Positions 11,812 through 22,226 are shown, counted from the first letter of the stretch. The stretch: DNA of 64,000 nucleotides from Vibrio pomeroyi (GCF_024347595.1 NZ_AP025506.1:620001-684000), one strand, 5' to 3'. Program-made: numbers and translations. The notes: generated by a model not told the origin, from the letters alone.

Positions 11812-12189
11812 ATGGCATATAGCGAAAAAGTAATTGATCACTACGAAAACCCACGTAACGTAGGTTCGTTTGATAAAGAAGACCCAAGTGTAGGTAGCGG
11901 CATGGTTGGCGCACCAGCTTGTGGTGACGTAATGAAACTGCAAATCAAGGTATCTGCAGAAGGTATTATTGAAGACGCAAAATTCAAGACTTACGGTTGC
12001 GGTAGCGCAATCGCTTCTAGCTCACTTGTAACTGAGTGGGTTAAAGGTAAAAGCATTGATGAAGCAGCGGCTATCAAAAACTCTGAAATTGCAGAAGAAT
12101 TAGAATTGCCACCAGTGAAAGTTCACTGTTCAATTCTTGCTGAAGATGCAATCAAAGCAGCAGTTGCGGATTACAAAAAGAAGCACTAA
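11812..12189 (+). CDS. iscU: Fe-S cluster scaffold IscU
   Basis: 125 residues. Assembles nascent [2Fe-2S] clusters with sulfur from IscS and is unloaded by HscA/HscB. The three cluster cysteines are seen in GAPACGDVM, YGCGSAIAS and VHCSILAEDA, and the HscA recognition motif LPPVK precedes the last. 33 bp after iscS, with AGAGGA and a purine-rich region upstream. Confidence 0.98.
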   Translation: MAYSEKVIDHYENPRNVGSFDKEDPSVGSGMVGAPACGDVMKLQIKVSAEGIIEDAKFKTYGCGSAIASSSLVTEWVKGKSIDEAAAIKNSEIAEELELPPVKVHCSILAEDAIKAAVADYKKKH

Positions 12190-12228
12190 TCGCTTCTACA
12201 AGGTAATCACTTCAAAAAAGTAATATTT

Positions 12229-12249
12229 GGGAGCATCCTTTGTGCTCCC
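12229..12249 (+). other. Intercistronic hairpin between iscU and iscA
   Basis: GGGAGCA (12229-12235) pairs with TGCTCCC (12243-12249) around a 7-nt loop. It is not followed by a T-tract, so it is probably a processing or partial-attenuation element in the isc mRNA. Confidence 0.5.
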
Positions 12250-12287
12250 CCTGAGTTCTCAATTTATATAAAACACAAGGTTGTAGT

Positions 12288-12611
12288 ATGGCCATCACCA
12301 TGACAGATACGGCAGCAAGCCGAGTTCAAGCTTTCCTAGATAACCGAGGTAAAGGTATCGGGTTGCGCTTAGCGGTAAAAACTACTGGCTGTTCGGGTAT
12401 GGCGTATGTACTGGAATTCGTTGACGAGCTTAACGAAGAAGACGAAGTGTTCGAGCATTCAGGTGTTAAGGTCATCATTGATCCAAAGAGCCTAGTTTAC
12501 CTAGATGGTACTGAGCTTGATTACGTAAAAGAAGGCCTAAACGAAGGTTTTGAATTCAACAACCCGAACGCGAAAGGCGAATGTGGTTGTGGTGAGAGCT
12601 TCAATGTATAA
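12288..12611 (+). CDS. iscA: A-type Fe-S carrier IscA
   Basis: 107 residues, normal length. Accepts iron or clusters and delivers them to apo-proteins. The three conserved cysteines are in TGCSGM (about residue 35) and the C-terminal CGCGESF. Fourth gene of the isc operon, 98 bp after iscU across a hairpin. Confidence 0.97.
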   Translation: MAITMTDTAASRVQAFLDNRGKGIGLRLAVKTTGCSGMAYVLEFVDELNEEDEVFEHSGVKVIIDPKSLVYLDGTELDYVKEGLNEGFEFNNPNAKGECGCGESFNV

Positions 12612-12633
12612 ACGACTCAATCGTTGAGCGTTT
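12610..12633 (+). other. Hairpin at the iscA 3' end
   Basis: AAACG + CTCAA pairs with TTGAG + CGTTT, with one bulged A and a TCG loop, starting at the iscA stop codon. One of two consecutive hairpins before hscB. Confidence 0.45.
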
Positions 12634-12653
12634 ATAGTGAGCGAAGAATAAAA

Positions 12654-12677
12654 TTAGGCTCTGTTTTAAGAGCCTAA
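12654..12677 (+). other. Second hairpin between iscA and hscB
   Basis: TTAGGCTC (12654-12661) and GAGCCTAA (12670-12677) form an 8-bp perfect stem with an 8-nt loop. No real T-tract follows; it may set hscBA-fdx expression below iscRSUA. Confidence 0.5.
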
Positions 12678-12695
12678 ACTTAGGACCACCGTTAC

Positions 12696-13211
12696 ATGAA
12701 TCATTTCGAATTATTTGGGCTACCACTTCAGTTTCAACTGGATGGTAGCCTTCTTTCTTCTCAGTTTAGAGATCTGCAACGCCAATTCCACCCTGATAAA
12801 TTTGCCACAGCTTCTGAGCGAGATCGCCTATTAGCGGTGCAAAAAGCTGCGCAAATTAACGATGCGTACCAGGTGTTGAAGAATCCAATCAGCCGAGCTG
12901 AATACCTGTTAGTGCAATATGGTGAGGATATTCGCGGCGAGCAGCAGACCATGCAAGATCCTATGTTCCTAATGGAGCAAATGGAATTGCGTGAAGAGCT
13001 TGAAGACATCGCCGACAGTTCTGATCCTGAAGATGCATTGTTTGCATTTGAAGGAAAGGTTAGCAAAATGTATAAACAACAATTAAGCGCTATCCAACAA
13101 GAACTCGACAGCGAAGCTTGGTTAGAAGCTGCAGACCGAGTAAGAAAGCTTAAGTTTATTGCAAAATTAAAGAATGAAATCGAATTAGTTGAAGATCGTC
13201 TGATCGGCTAG
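12696..13211 (+). CDS. hscB: Co-chaperone HscB (Hsc20)
   Basis: 171 residues, as in E. coli. A J-domain protein that brings IscU to HscA and stimulates its ATPase. The J domain occupies about residues 1-75 with the HPDKF loop (about 32-36), and the C-terminal helical domain binds IscU. In the isc operon; hscA starts 22 bp downstream. Confidence 0.96.
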   Translation: MNHFELFGLPLQFQLDGSLLSSQFRDLQRQFHPDKFATASERDRLLAVQKAAQINDAYQVLKNPISRAEYLLVQYGEDIRGEQQTMQDPMFLMEQMELREELEDIADSSDPEDALFAFEGKVSKMYKQQLSAIQQELDSEAWLEAADRVRKLKFIAKLKNEIELVEDRLIG

Positions 13212-13233
13212 TTTGTATAACAAGGACACATCC

Positions 13234-15096
13234 ATGGCACTACTTCAGATTGCAGAACCAGGGCAAAGCGCCGCTCCTCACCAGCACAAGCTTGCTGTGG
13301 GTATTGATTTAGGTACAACAAACTCATTGGTTGCGGCAGTGCGCAGTGGTGAGGCGAGCACGCTCGTTGATCAACAAGGTCGCAGTATTCTGCCTTCCGT
13401 TGTTCACTATACGTCAGAGTCGTACACGACTGGTGATGAAGCTCGTGCAAATGCACAGACTGATCCTAAAAATACCATTATCTCGGTGAAGCGATTAATC
13501 GGTCGTTCATTGTCAGATATCCAACAGCGATACCCGTCTCTGCCATATCAGTTTGAAGAAAGTGATAATGGTTTACCTGTGATCCGTACAGAACAAGGCA
13601 ACAAGAACCCAATCCAGGTTTCTGCTGATATTCTACGAGCGCTTGGCCAACGTGCTGAGTCAACACTCGGTGGCGAGCTATCTGGTGCTGTTATTACCGT
13701 TCCTGCTTACTTTGATGATGCACAGCGTGCTGGTACAAAAGACGCGGCGCAACTTGCTGGTCTTCACGTATTACGTCTTCTTAATGAACCTACTGCGGCA
13801 GCGATTGCTTACGGTCTGGATTCAGGTAAAGAAGGGGTGATTGCGGTTTATGACCTTGGCGGTGGCACGTTTGATATCTCTATCTTACGCCTGTCTAAAG
13901 GTGTTTTTGAAGTTCTCGCGACAGGCGGTGACTCGGCATTAGGTGGCGACGATTTTGATCATCTAGTCGCGGATCATTTCCAAGCACAAATGGGCTTATC
14001 TGAGCTGACAGCAGAACAAAACCGTATTCTTCTAGATGCAGCAACAGAAGCGAAGATTGGCTTATCTGACGCAGAAAGTGTTGATGTTGACGTACTAGGT
14101 TGGTCTGGTTCATTAACTCGTGAAGAGTTTGAAGAGATCATCAAACCGCTGGTTAAGAAAACGCTACTTTCGTGCCGTCGTGCACTGAAAGATGCGGAAG
14201 TAGACGCGGAAGTAGACGCGGATGAAGTGCTAGAAGTTGTAATGGTCGGCGGTTCAACACGCACATTACTAGTACGTGAAATGGTGGGTGACTTCTTTGG
14301 TCGTACACCGTTAACCAGCATTAACCCAGATGAAGTGGTTGCGATTGGCGCTTCTATCCAAGCGGATATCTTAGTCGGCAACAAGCCTGACTCTGAAATG
14401 CTGCTGCTTGATGTTATTCCTCTTTCTCTAGGTATCGAAACTATGGGTGGTTTGGTCGAAAAGATCATTCCACGTAATACCACGATCCCTGTTGCTCGCG
14501 CACAAGAATTTACCACGTTCAAAGACGGTCAAACTGCAATGACAGTACACACCGTGCAAGGTGAACGTGAGATGGTTGATGACTGTCGTTCATTGGCTCG
14601 TTTTGCTCTAAAAGGCATTCCACCAATGGCGGCTGGTGCGGCGCATATTCGTGTGACTTACCAAGTAGACGCGGATGGCCTACTATCGGTGACGGCTATG
14701 GAGAAGAGCACAGGTGTTCAAGCTGAAATTCAGGTTAAACCGTCTTACGGCTTAAGCGATAATGAAGTGGCGAACATGCTGAAAGATTCGATGACGTTTG
14801 CTAAAGAAGACATGCAAGCGCGTGCTCTCGCTGAACAACGTGTAGAAGCAGATCGTGTTATCGAAGGTCTTATTGCAGCAATGCAAGCTGATGGCGATGA
14901 GCTGCTTGATGAGCAAGAAAAACAGCACCTTCTGCAAGCTATTGAAGCACTGATTGAAGTGCGTAATGGCGAAAGTGCTGATGCCATCGAACTAGAAATT
15001 AAGAATACCGACAAAGCGAGCCAAGACTTTGCTTCTCGTCGTATGGATAAATCAATTCGAGCTGCACTGTCAGGTCAGTCAGTCGATAATATTTAA
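13234..15096 (+). CDS. hscA: Hsp70-type chaperone HscA
   Basis: 620 residues from ATG 13234 ([20 protein letters not shown]), the usual N-terminus; a TTG 21 bp upstream is rejected. HscA uses ATP to release clusters from IscU. ATPase signatures are [26 protein letters not shown] and VMVGGSTR; the substrate domain follows from about residue 390. Near residues 320-331 a 12-bp unit is tandemly duplicated, giving [11 protein letters not shown] where the E. coli protein has a shorter stretch. Reading frame is intact. Confidence 0.97.
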   Translation: MALLQIAEPGQSAAPHQHKLAVGIDLGTTNSLVAAVRSGEASTLVDQQGRSILPSVVHYTSESYTTGDEARANAQTDPKNTIISVKRLIGRSLSDIQQRYPSLPYQFEESDNGLPVIRTEQGNKNPIQVSADILRALGQRAESTLGGELSGAVITVPAYFDDAQRAGTKDAAQLAGLHVLRLLNEPTAAAIAYGLDSGKEGVIAVYDLGGGTFDISILRLSKGVFEVLATGGDSALGGDDFDHLVADHFQAQMGLSELTAEQNRILLDAATEAKIGLSDAESVDVDVLGWSGSLTREEFEEIIKPLVKKTLLSCRRALKDAEVDAEVDADEVLEVVMVGGSTRTLLVREMVGDFFGRTPLTSINPDEVVAIGASIQADILVGNKPDSEMLLLDVIPLSLGIETMGGLVEKIIPRNTTIPVARAQEFTTFKDGQTAMTVHTVQGEREMVDDCRSLARFALKGIPPMAAGAAHIRVTYQVDADGLLSVTAMEKSTGVQAEIQVKPSYGLSDNEVANMLKDSMTFAKEDMQARALAEQRVEADRVIEGLIAAMQADGDELLDEQEKQHLLQAIEALIEVRNGESADAIELEIKNTDKASQDFASRRMDKSIRAALSGQSVDNI

Positions 15097-15116
15097 TAGT
15101 TAGAGAATAGATAAAC

Positions 15117-15455
15117 ATGCCAAAGATTATTGTTTTACCTCACGAAGATCTATGTCCAGAAGGCGCTGTTTTAGAAGCAAAAACTGGTGAGACGGTTCTT
15201 GATGTTGCATTGAAGGCCGGTATTGGTATTGAACACGCATGTGAGAAGTCGTGTGCATGTACTACATGTCACGTCGTGATTCGTGAAGGTTTCGATTCAT
15301 TAGAAGAAAGTGATGACCTAGAAGACGACATGCTAGATAAAGCATGGGGTTTAGAGATGGAATCTCGCCTTGGTTGCCAAGCTAAAGTGGCTGATTCAGA
15401 TCTTGTTGTAGAGATTCCAAAGTACACATTGAACTTAGCTTCTGAAGAGCATTAA
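15117..15455 (+). CDS. fdx: [2Fe-2S] ferredoxin Fdx
   Basis: 112 residues. An adrenodoxin-type ferredoxin that donates electrons for cluster assembly on IscU. The four cluster cysteines are in ACEKSCACTTC (first three ligands) and LGCQAKV (fourth). 20 bp after hscA; part of the isc operon. Confidence 0.97.
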   Translation: MPKIIVLPHEDLCPEGAVLEAKTGETVLDVALKAGIGIEHACEKSCACTTCHVVIREGFDSLEESDDLEDDMLDKAWGLEMESRLGCQAKVADSDLVVEIPKYTLNLASEEH

Positions 15456-15547
15456 GAAATAAGCTCGACTAAAACTGTTAGTAAAACTGGCATAGAATAT
15501 AAGTCACTAAGATGACAAATCGTCGCTGATAAAGATAAGGAAATGTT

Positions 15548-15748
15548 ATGAGTTTGAAATGGATTGATTCGCGAGATATTGCGATTGAACTATGTGATTT
15601 ATACCCAGATACCGATCCTAAAACAGTACGCTTTACGGACTTGCATCAATGGGTGCTAGATCTTGAAGATTTTGATGATGAGCCGAATCACTCGAATGAG
15701 AAAATTCTAGAGGCCATTATATTGTGCTGGATGGATGAGATGGATTAA
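15548..15748 (+). CDS. iscX: Iron-binding protein IscX
   Basis: 66 residues, very acidic, the normal size of IscX (YfhJ). It binds IscS and iron and modulates cysteine desulfurase activity. The family pattern [17 protein letters not shown] and the central [16 protein letters not shown] are present. Last gene of the isc operon, followed by an intrinsic terminator. Confidence 0.96.
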   Translation: MSLKWIDSRDIAIELCDLYPDTDPKTVRFTDLHQWVLDLEDFDDEPNHSNEKILEAIILCWMDEMD

Positions 15749-15823
15749 TCCTCTTGTCTAATCACTTGGTCGCGGGTTGGTATCAGTCCAATGTAAAACG
15801 CAGTCAAGTTAACAATTCTTACT

Positions 15824-15854
15824 AAAAAAAGCGGACCTTATGGTCCGTTTTTTT
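15824..15854. terminator. Intrinsic terminator after the isc operon
   Basis: CGGACC (15832-15837), loop TTAT and GGTCCG (15842-15847), flanked by seven A and seven T. Ends isc transcription before pepB. Confidence 0.92.
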
Positions 15855-15954
15855 ATCAAAATGACATTTTCCTCCTACATAATGCTAACATCAGTGCGCT
15901 AATAAAAAATAATCAGAATCACACACTCAAAGTGGTTCGTGACAAGGAGAAATC

Positions 15955-17250
15955 ATGTCTACACAGATGTCAGTATTTTTAAGTCAAGAAGTTGCCCAGC
16001 CTCAGTGGGGAGCAAGAGCTATTTTATCGTTCTCAGAAGCGGGAGCGACAATTCACATTGGTGAAGGCCACGATCTAGGCGCGGTTCAACGTGCTGGTCG
16101 TACGCTTGACGGACAAGGTATCGCATTCGTTTCACTTCGTGGTGAAGGTTGGGATCTAGAAAGCGTTTGGGCTTTTTACCAAGGCTACCGTGGACCAAAG
16201 AAAAAGAATGCATTGGAATGGGATGCACTTTCAGAAGCCGACCAAGCTGAACTAGAAGCTCGCATCCGTGCTACTGATTGGACGCGTGACATTATCAACA
16301 AAACTGCTGAAGAAGTTGCTCCTCGTCAACTAGCGACAATGGCTGCTGAATACATCAAATCAGTGGCGCCAGCGGGCACAGTAAAAGCAAAAATCGTTAA
16401 AGACAAAGATCTCTTAACTGAAGGTTGGGAAGGCATCTACGCGGTAGGCCGTGGCTCTGAGCGTACATCAGCAATGCTGCAATTGGACTTCAACCCAACA
16501 GGCGACGAAAACGAGCCAGTGTTTGCTTGTCTAGTAGGTAAAGGTATTACCTTTGACTCAGGCGGCTACAGCATCAAGCCTGGTCAATTCATGACAGCAA
16601 TGAAAGCTGACATGGGCGGGGCAGCAACCATCACTGGTGGCTTAGGTCTAGCGATTGAACGTGGTCTGAACAAGCGCATCAAGCTTATCCTATGTTGTGC
16701 AGAGAACATGATCTCTGGTCGTGCATTGAAGCTTGGCGACATCATTACTTACAAAAATGGTAAGACAGTTGAAATCATGAACACCGATGCAGAAGGCCGC
16801 TTGGTGCTTGCTGATGGTCTGATGTACGCAAGTGCACAAAATCCTGAGCTTATCATCGACTGTGCAACGCTAACTGGCGCCGCTAAAAATGCATTAGGTA
16901 ACGACTACCACGCACTATTAAGCTTCGACGATGAGCTGTCTCACCAAGCGCTAACGGCGGCAAACCAAGAGAAAGAAGGCCTATGGCCACTGCCTCTTGC
17001 TGATTTCCACCGTGGTATGTTGCCTTCAAACTTTGCTGATCTTTCAAACATCAGCACGGGTGATTACACGCCGGGTGCAAGTACAGCGGCTGCGTTCCTT
17101 TCTTACTTTGTAGATGACTACAAAAAAGGTTGGATTCACATGGATTGTGCGGGTACTTACCGTAAATCAGCAAGTGATAAATGGGCTGCAGGCGCAACGG
17201 GTATGGGTGTTCGCACACTGGCTCGTCTTCTTGTTGACCAAGCAAAATAA
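15955..17250 (+). CDS. pepB: Aminopeptidase B (M17 family)
   Basis: 431 residues, close to E. coli PepB. A cytosolic di-metal leucyl-aminopeptidase-type enzyme. Metal and catalytic motifs are [16 protein letters not shown] with KADMGG, and [13 protein letters not shown]. It has an N-terminal non-catalytic domain of about 170 residues. Start is ATG 15955 with AAGGAG upstream. It follows the isc operon as in E. coli, but behind its own terminator and a 200-bp gap, so it is probably transcribed separately. Confidence 0.95.
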   Translation: MSTQMSVFLSQEVAQPQWGARAILSFSEAGATIHIGEGHDLGAVQRAGRTLDGQGIAFVSLRGEGWDLESVWAFYQGYRGPKKKNALEWDALSEADQAELEARIRATDWTRDIINKTAEEVAPRQLATMAAEYIKSVAPAGTVKAKIVKDKDLLTEGWEGIYAVGRGSERTSAMLQLDFNPTGDENEPVFACLVGKGITFDSGGYSIKPGQFMTAMKADMGGAATITGGLGLAIERGLNKRIKLILCCAENMISGRALKLGDIITYKNGKTVEIMNTDAEGRLVLADGLMYASAQNPELIIDCATLTGAAKNALGNDYHALLSFDDELSHQALTAANQEKEGLWPLPLADFHRGMLPSNFADLSNISTGDYTPGASTAAAFLSYFVDDYKKGWIHMDCAGTYRKSASDKWAAGATGMGVRTLARLLVDQAK

Positions 17251-17356
17251 TAATAAGAGTGAGCGGTATTTCGGTGCCGCTCATTCCTAAGCTCAGATCG
17301 AAAGATCTCAGTAATTTCAGTATTTAATAACAAAAAAATGAAGTGAAGGAATCCCT

Positions 17357-17791
17357 ATGGCTCTAGAAAGAACGTTCTCAATTGTTAAGCCAGATGCAGT
17401 TAAGCGTAACCTTGTTGGTGAAATCTACCACCGTATCGAAAAAGCAGGCCTAGAAATTATTGCTGCTAAGATGGTTCGTCTTACTGAAGAGCAAGCGAGT
17501 GGCTTCTACGCAGAACATGAAGGTAAAGAATTCTTTGGTCCGCTAAAAGAGTTCATGACTTCTGGCCCTATCATGGTTCAAGTACTTGAAGGCGAAAACG
17601 CGATTGCTCGTTACCGCGAACTAATGGGTAAAACAAACCCAGAAGAAGCGGCGTGCGGCACTATCCGTGCTGACTACGCAATCAGCATGCGTTACAACTC
17701 AGTACACGGCAGCGACAGCCCTGAGTCTGCAGCTCGCGAAATCGAATTCTTCTTCCCAGAATCTGAAATTTGCCCGCGCCCAGCTCAATAA
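17357..17791 (+). CDS. ndk: Nucleoside diphosphate kinase
   Basis: 144 residues. Transfers the gamma phosphate between nucleoside triphosphates and diphosphates through a phosphohistidine. The active site NSVHGSDS (about residues 114-121) and the N-terminal FSIVKPDAV are present. Shine-Dalgarno AAGGAA upstream. A TTCG-loop terminator follows. Confidence 0.98.
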   Translation: MALERTFSIVKPDAVKRNLVGEIYHRIEKAGLEIIAAKMVRLTEEQASGFYAEHEGKEFFGPLKEFMTSGPIMVQVLEGENAIARYRELMGKTNPEEAACGTIRADYAISMRYNSVHGSDSPESAAREIEFFFPESEICPRPAQ

Positions 17792-17811
17792 TCGGCACAG
17801 CAAATCATTCT

Positions 17812-17840
17812 AAAGGCTTCACTTCGGTGAGGCCTTTTTT
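17812..17840 (+). terminator. Intrinsic terminator after ndk
   Basis: AAAGGCTTCAC and GTGAGGCCTTT pair around a TTCG tetraloop, followed by TTTTTT. Confidence 0.9.
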
Positions 17841-17876
17841 GTAAGTGGACTTTGCGTTCTCGATAATCAATTTAGT

Positions 17877-17969
17877 CGTCATTCCCTAGAGCGACGAAGG
17901 AGCGTAGTCGGGAATTTGAGTTTGTTATTGGAGATTCCAGATACCTCGTTCCTCTGTTCTGGAATGACG
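17877..17969. repeat. Palindromic repeat element, array 1 copy A
   Basis: 93-bp element bounded by the terminal inverted repeat CGTCATTCC/GGAATGACG. It contains two hairpins: an A module (ATTCCC...GGGAAT) and a B module (ATTCCAGA...TCTGGAAT, with loop sequence TACCTCGTTCC). BIME-like; no ORF. Confidence 0.9.
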
Positions 17970-18042
17970 GATGTTTAAGAAGTTCATGACCTGATGGCCA
18001 CAGTTTCGTGGTAAATCTTACCGAGCTGTTGGTGATTATTTA

Positions 18043-18135
18043 CGTCATTCCCGATAGTGACGAAGGAGCGTAATCGGGAATCTCTGTTTGCTGTTGGAGG
18101 TTCCAGATACCTCGTCCCTCGGTTCTGGAATGACG
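18043..18135. repeat. Palindromic repeat element, array 1 copy B
   Basis: 93 bp, same structure as copy A and starting 166 bp after it. The A module pairs ATTCCCGA with TCGGGAAT and the B module ATTCCAGA with TCTGGAAT. The preceding spacer (around 17985-18042) is itself repeated before copy D. Confidence 0.9.
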
Positions 18136-18194
18136 AGGTTTGAGGCACTCGTGACCTGATGATTATGAATGGGAAGTTACTGGGTAAATTTTTA

Positions 18195-18270
18195 CGTCAT
18201 TCTCGATAGCGACGAAGGTGCGTAGTCGGGAATCATTCCGGATACTTCGTTCCTCAGTTCTGGAATGACG
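18195..18270. repeat. Palindromic repeat element, array 1 copy C (short linker)
   Basis: 76-bp version in which the linker between the A and B modules is missing, so the two hairpins run directly together (GGGAATCATTCCGG). Terminal repeats CGTCATTC/GGAATGACG are kept. Confidence 0.88.
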
Positions 18271-18357
18271 GGATTTGAGGAGCTAATGACCTGGTGACGA
18301 TGAATTGCGGGGCTACAATCTCGTAGTAAATCTTACCGAGCTGTTGGAGATTATTTA

Positions 18358-18398
18358 CGTCATTCCTGAAAGCTACGGAGGAGCGTAATCGGGAATCT
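18358..18398. repeat. Half repeat element, array 1 copy D
   Basis: Only the A module is present (CGTCATTCC...CGGGAATC). The roughly 55 bp before it, with TCTTACCGAGCTGTTGG and ATTATTTACGTCATTCC, repeat the spacer before copy B, so the unit of duplication was about 160 bp including the spacer. Confidence 0.85.
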
Positions 18399-18563
18399 TG
18401 TCTTTAAATTGGGTAATCTCAAGCCGATAAATGTAATTGTACAATTTTTAATCGCTTAACTTTGAATGTCTTAATAAACACAGGGTTTTACAGTGCTTGT
18501 TGAAGTTGCGTAAAGCCTGTACAATTCGCGCCCTTAATTATTGTTCCGTCATTGAGAGGCATC

Positions 18564-19706
18564 ATGACCACAGCTAAAGTCAATCTACTCGATTTTGATC
18601 GTAAAGGTCTTCGTAAATTTTTCACAGAAGAACTGAATGAGAAAGCGTTTCGAGCAGAGCAAGTGATGAAGTGGATTTATCACTTCGGTGTCGATGACTT
18701 CGAACAGATGAACAACATCAACAAAAAACTGCGTGAAAAACTTCAACGTCGTTGTGAGATTGTTGCACCTGTTGTTTCTGAAGCTCAACACTCTTCAGAT
18801 GGCACAATTAAATGGGCGATGAGCGTTGGCGACCAAGACGTTGAAACGGTATACATCCCAGATGGTGACCGTGCGACGCTGTGTGTATCTTCACAGGTTG
18901 GTTGTGCACTTGAATGTAAGTTCTGCTCTACAGCTCAACAAGGCTTCAACCGTAACCTAAAAGTTTCAGAGATTGTTGGCCAAATCTGGCGTGCATCTCG
19001 TGAAATCGGCCTAGAGAAAGAAACAGGTCGTCGTCCAATTACTAACGTCGTAATGATGGGTATGGGTGAGCCTCTATTGAACATGAAGAACCTAATGCCA
19101 TCATTAGAAATCATGCTTGATGACCTAGGCTTCGCATTGTCTAAGCGTCGTGTAACTGTATCAACTTCTGGTGTTGTTTCTGGCCTTGACCAAATGACTG
19201 ACAACATCGATGTGGCGCTGGCTATTTCTCTACACGCGCCAAACGATGAACTTCGTAGCCAAATCATGCCGATCAACGATCGTTGGGATATTCAAGACTT
19301 CCTAGCGTCTGTTCGTCGTTACATTGCATCTTCAAATGCTAACCGCGGTAAAGTGACGGTTGAGTACGTTCTATTGGATCATGTGAATGACGATATGGAC
19401 CACGCTCGTGAACTTGCTGAGCTGATGAAAGATACGCCATGTAAGATCAACCTGATTCCATTTAACCCTTACCCGGGTTCACCATATAAGAAGCCAAGCA
19501 ACTCTCGTATTGACCGCTTCCAAAAAACGTTGATGGAATACAACTACACAGTAACCGTTCGTAAGACTCGTGGTGATGATATTGATGCCGCATGTGGTCA
19601 GTTAGTCGGTGATGTGATTGATAGAACCAAACGTACCAAAATGATCAAAGCAGCCTCAGAAGCGAACTTGATTGCCGGTGGTGTGATTGAAGTAAAAGCG
19701 GTATAA
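18564..19706 (+). CDS. rlmN: Dual-specificity RNA methyltransferase RlmN
   Basis: Radical-SAM enzyme that methylates C2 of adenine 2503 in 23S rRNA and adenine 37 in some tRNAs. 380 residues from ATG 18564, with GAGAGG upstream; a TTG four codons earlier is unlikely. The cluster motif [11 protein letters not shown] with the preceding C (CALECKFC), the GMGEPLLN segment and the catalytic C-terminal cysteine in DAACGQLVG are all visible. Gene order rlmN-rodZ-ispG is that of E. coli. Confidence 0.97.
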   Translation: MTTAKVNLLDFDRKGLRKFFTEELNEKAFRAEQVMKWIYHFGVDDFEQMNNINKKLREKLQRRCEIVAPVVSEAQHSSDGTIKWAMSVGDQDVETVYIPDGDRATLCVSSQVGCALECKFCSTAQQGFNRNLKVSEIVGQIWRASREIGLEKETGRRPITNVVMMGMGEPLLNMKNLMPSLEIMLDDLGFALSKRRVTVSTSGVVSGLDQMTDNIDVALAISLHAPNDELRSQIMPINDRWDIQDFLASVRRYIASSNANRGKVTVEYVLLDHVNDDMDHARELAELMKDTPCKINLIPFNPYPGSPYKKPSNSRIDRFQKTLMEYNYTVTVRKTRGDDIDAACGQLVGDVIDRTKRTKMIKAASEANLIAGGVIEVKAV

Positions 19707-19726
19707 AACGCGAATTGAACCTAAAC

Positions 19727-19760
19727 AAGCCAGAAGTCTTACTTCTGGCTTGTTGCTTTT
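19727..19760 (+). terminator. Intrinsic terminator after rlmN
   Basis: AAGCCAGAAGT (19727-19737) pairs with ACTTCTGGCTT (19741-19751), with a 3-nt loop. The following T-rich stretch (TGTTGCTTTT) is imperfect. Confidence 0.75.
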
Positions 19761-20146
19761 CTGGGGGATGGTTTTTCTATTTTTGGACTTCTTGCCCACG
19801 CTTTCTTACATTTTTCGTCAAATTTTGGACAAAACCATGAGCTGACGGTAAATTTTGTTTAAAGTGTTTTTGCCTTGTAATGGCATTAGCTTATGATTAA
19901 CTAATCTTAAATTAATTTAAGTGCTCGCTTGCTACTGATCATCAATATGTCTATTTAGGTTGGCTACTTGATAAACTAGCTTCCTGAGAAGGTCATCCAT
20001 AACAATATGCGTGACGTTCGTCTTTAAGGGTTGATGATTTAGGTAACAGGAAAAATTCCACATAAAGTGGGTTGTTAGATTGAGCTTAAACGACAATAAA
20101 AACCGCTCTCGTCAACCTGCGATAATACTTTAGAAGTTCACTCTCT
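19761..20146 (+). other. rlmN-rodZ intergenic region without a recognisable gene
   Basis: About 390 bp of AT-rich DNA between the rlmN terminator and rodZ. No ORF longer than a few dozen codons is convincing. The rodZ promoter must lie here, for example TTGTTT and TAATGG spaced by 17 bp near 19854-19882, but no element is strong. In Pseudomonas the pilus gene pilF lies at this position; I see no clear remnant of it. Confidence 0.3.
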
Positions 20147-21097
20147 ATGAACACAGAACACGAAACACAAACGCAAGAAACGATTTCTCCTGCTTTAGAA
20201 GCGGGAACGCTGCTTAAGAACAAGCGCGAATCTCTTGGTTTAACGCAAAAGCAGATTTCAGACCGCCTGAAACTTCGTATTACGTTGATCCAGCAAATTG
20301 AAGAAAACCAATTCGAATCAGACCAAGTCGCAACGTTCATGCGTGGCTACATTCGTTCATACGCGAAATACGTCAATCTTGATGAAAAAGTGGTACTGAA
20401 CGCGCTTCATCATGCTGGTGATGCTCAACATCAAGAACAAGAAATGCTGAGCTTCTCTCGTAAAACAAAAACCGAGAAGCACAACAGCCGCATTATGATC
20501 CTTACTTGGAGCATTTTTGCTGTGATTGCTGGCATCTCTTCACTTTGGTGGTGGCAGAACCAACAACAAGACACGCTATCTCAATCTCTCGTGAATACTG
20601 AAAGCTCAGAAGAGCTCACAGTAGAAGAGTCTCTTGATCCTGAGTTTGCTTCTTTAGAAGTGATTGAAGCGGAACAAAACGACGCTGCTGCTTCTGTTAT
20701 CGAAGACACTGAAGGCCTTACTGCAATCAGTGACGCGGCAGACACTTCAGAGGCTTTAACGCAAGCTGATGAGACTGACGCACAATCAGCAACAGAAACC
20801 GCAGCTGTAGTTGCTGCTGAGCCAGAGGTGGTTGAAGCAAGTACTGCTCCTGAAGCTGTAGCGAACGAGTTAGTGATGCAGTTCTCTGCTGATTGCTGGA
20901 TCCAAGTAAAAGATGCAACAGGCAAAACCTTGTCGACTGGCATCAAAAAAGCAGGTCAGTCATTAAATCTATCAGGAACTGCGCCATATAAAGTGATTCT
21001 AGGTGCGCCAGAGGGCGTATCAATGACATTTGCAAGTGAACCTGTCGACCTTTCTGGGTATACTTCAGGCAAAGTAGCCAGAATAACCTTACCTTAG
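20147..21097 (+). CDS. rodZ: Cytoskeleton protein RodZ
   Basis: 316-residue bitopic membrane protein that links MreB to the cell wall machinery and keeps rod shape. An N-terminal HTH of the XRE type (about residues 20-85, [14 protein letters not shown]), a transmembrane helix (about 118-139, [20 protein letters not shown]), an acidic Ala/Glu-rich periplasmic linker (about 145-235) and a C-terminal beta domain (from about 240, [15 protein letters not shown]) are in the expected order. ispG begins 7 bp after its stop, so the two are co-transcribed. Confidence 0.93.
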   Translation: MNTEHETQTQETISPALEAGTLLKNKRESLGLTQKQISDRLKLRITLIQQIEENQFESDQVATFMRGYIRSYAKYVNLDEKVVLNALHHAGDAQHQEQEMLSFSRKTKTEKHNSRIMILTWSIFAVIAGISSLWWWQNQQQDTLSQSLVNTESSEELTVEESLDPEFASLEVIEAEQNDAAASVIEDTEGLTAISDAADTSEALTQADETDAQSATETAAVVAAEPEVVEASTAPEAVANELVMQFSADCWIQVKDATGKTLSTGIKKAGQSLNLSGTAPYKVILGAPEGVSMTFASEPVDLSGYTSGKVARITLP

Positions 21098-21104
21098 AGT
21101 TAAT

Positions 21105-22226
21105 ATGCAACACGAATCTCCTATTATTCGTCGCAAATCAACCCGTATTTATGTGGGTGATGTGCCGATCGGTGATGGTGCACCAATTGCTGTGCAATCC
21201 ATGACCAACACAAGAACAACAGATGTAGCCGCGACCGTTGCTCAAATCCGAGCTTTGGAAAAAGTTGGCGCTGATATCGTTCGCGTATCTGTACCGACTA
21301 TGGATGCCGCTGAAGCCTTTAAGCTAATCAAGCAGCAGGTTTCTGTTCCATTGGTTGCTGACATTCACTTCGACTACCGTATTGCTCTTAAAGTGGCAGA
21401 GTACGGCGTTGACTGTCTGCGTATCAACCCAGGTAACATCGGTAACGAAAGCCGTATCCGCTCAGTTGTTGATTGTGCACGCGATATGAATATTCCGATT
21501 CGTATTGGTGTTAACGGTGGTTCTCTTGAAAAAGAGATCCAAGAGAAATACACAGAACCTACAGCAGAAGCACTTGTTGAATCTGCAATGCGTCACGTAG
21601 ATATCCTAGACCGTCTGAACTTTGATCAATTTAAAGTCAGCGTTAAGGCTTCTGATGTATTCCTAGCCGTCGGTTCTTACCGTTTGCTGGCTAAGCAGAT
21701 TGATCAGCCGCTTCACCTTGGTATTACCGAAGCGGGTGGTGCACGTGCTGGTGCAGTTAAGTCTTCGGTTGGTTTAGGTATGCTTCTTTCTGAAGGTATC
21801 GGCGATACGCTACGTATCTCGCTAGCCGCTGATCCTGTTGAAGAGATCAAAGTTGGCTTTGATATTCTTAAATCTTTGCGCATTCGCTCGCGTGGTATCA
21901 ACTTCATTGCGTGCCCGAGCTGTTCACGTCAAGAGTTCGATGTTATTAACACCGTTAATGCCCTTGAAGAGCGCCTAGAAGACGTTATCACCCCTATGGA
22001 TGTATCAATCATCGGTTGTGTGGTTAACGGCCCTGGTGAAGCTGAAGTGTCTCACTTAGGTTTAGCGGGTAGTGCACGTAAGAGTGCCTTCTACGAAGAC
22101 GGTAAGCGTCAGAAAGAGCGTTTTGACAACGATGACCTTGTCGACAAGCTTGAAGCGAAGATCCGAGCAAAAGCGTCAGTGCTTGATAAAGCAAATCGCA
22201 TTGATGTAGAAAACTTAGAAGATTAA
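21105..22226 (+). CDS. ispG: 4-hydroxy-3-methylbut-2-en-1-yl diphosphate synthase IspG (GcpE)
   Basis: 373 residues. Iron-sulfur enzyme of the MEP isoprenoid pathway that converts MEcPP to HMBPP. The [4Fe-4S] ligands are visible in [11 protein letters not shown] and [10 protein letters not shown], and the N-terminal TIM-barrel motif [11 protein letters not shown] is present. It sits between rodZ (7 bp) and hisS as in E. coli. Confidence 0.97.
   Translation: MQHESPIIRRKSTRIYVGDVPIGDGAPIAVQSMTNTRTTDVAATVAQIRALEKVGADIVRVSVPTMDAAEAFKLIKQQVSVPLVADIHFDYRIALKVAEYGVDCLRINPGNIGNESRIRSVVDCARDMNIPIRIGVNGGSLEKEIQEKYTEPTAEALVESAMRHVDILDRLNFDQFKVSVKASDVFLAVGSYRLLAKQIDQPLHLGITEAGGARAGAVKSSVGLGMLLSEGIGDTLRISLAADPVEEIKVGFDILKSLRIRSRGINFIACPSCSRQEFDVINTVNALEERLEDVITPMDVSIIGCVVNGPGEAEVSHLGLAGSARKSAFYEDGKRQKERFDNDDLVDKLEAKIRAKASVLDKANRIDVENLED

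Noticed and set aside
13974..14522. 182-codon antisense frame within hscA
   Set aside because: Serine/threonine-rich shadow of the well-supported hscA frame; no homology pattern or start signals.
17877..18398. CRISPR-like array (regular repeats with spacers)
   Set aside because: Units are about 160 bp and include their spacers; the repeats are two-hairpin palindromes of 76-93 bp with no unique 30-bp spacers and no cas genes nearby.
20581..20946. 121-codon antisense frame within rodZ
   Set aside because: Low-complexity Ala/Ser shadow of the acidic RodZ linker.
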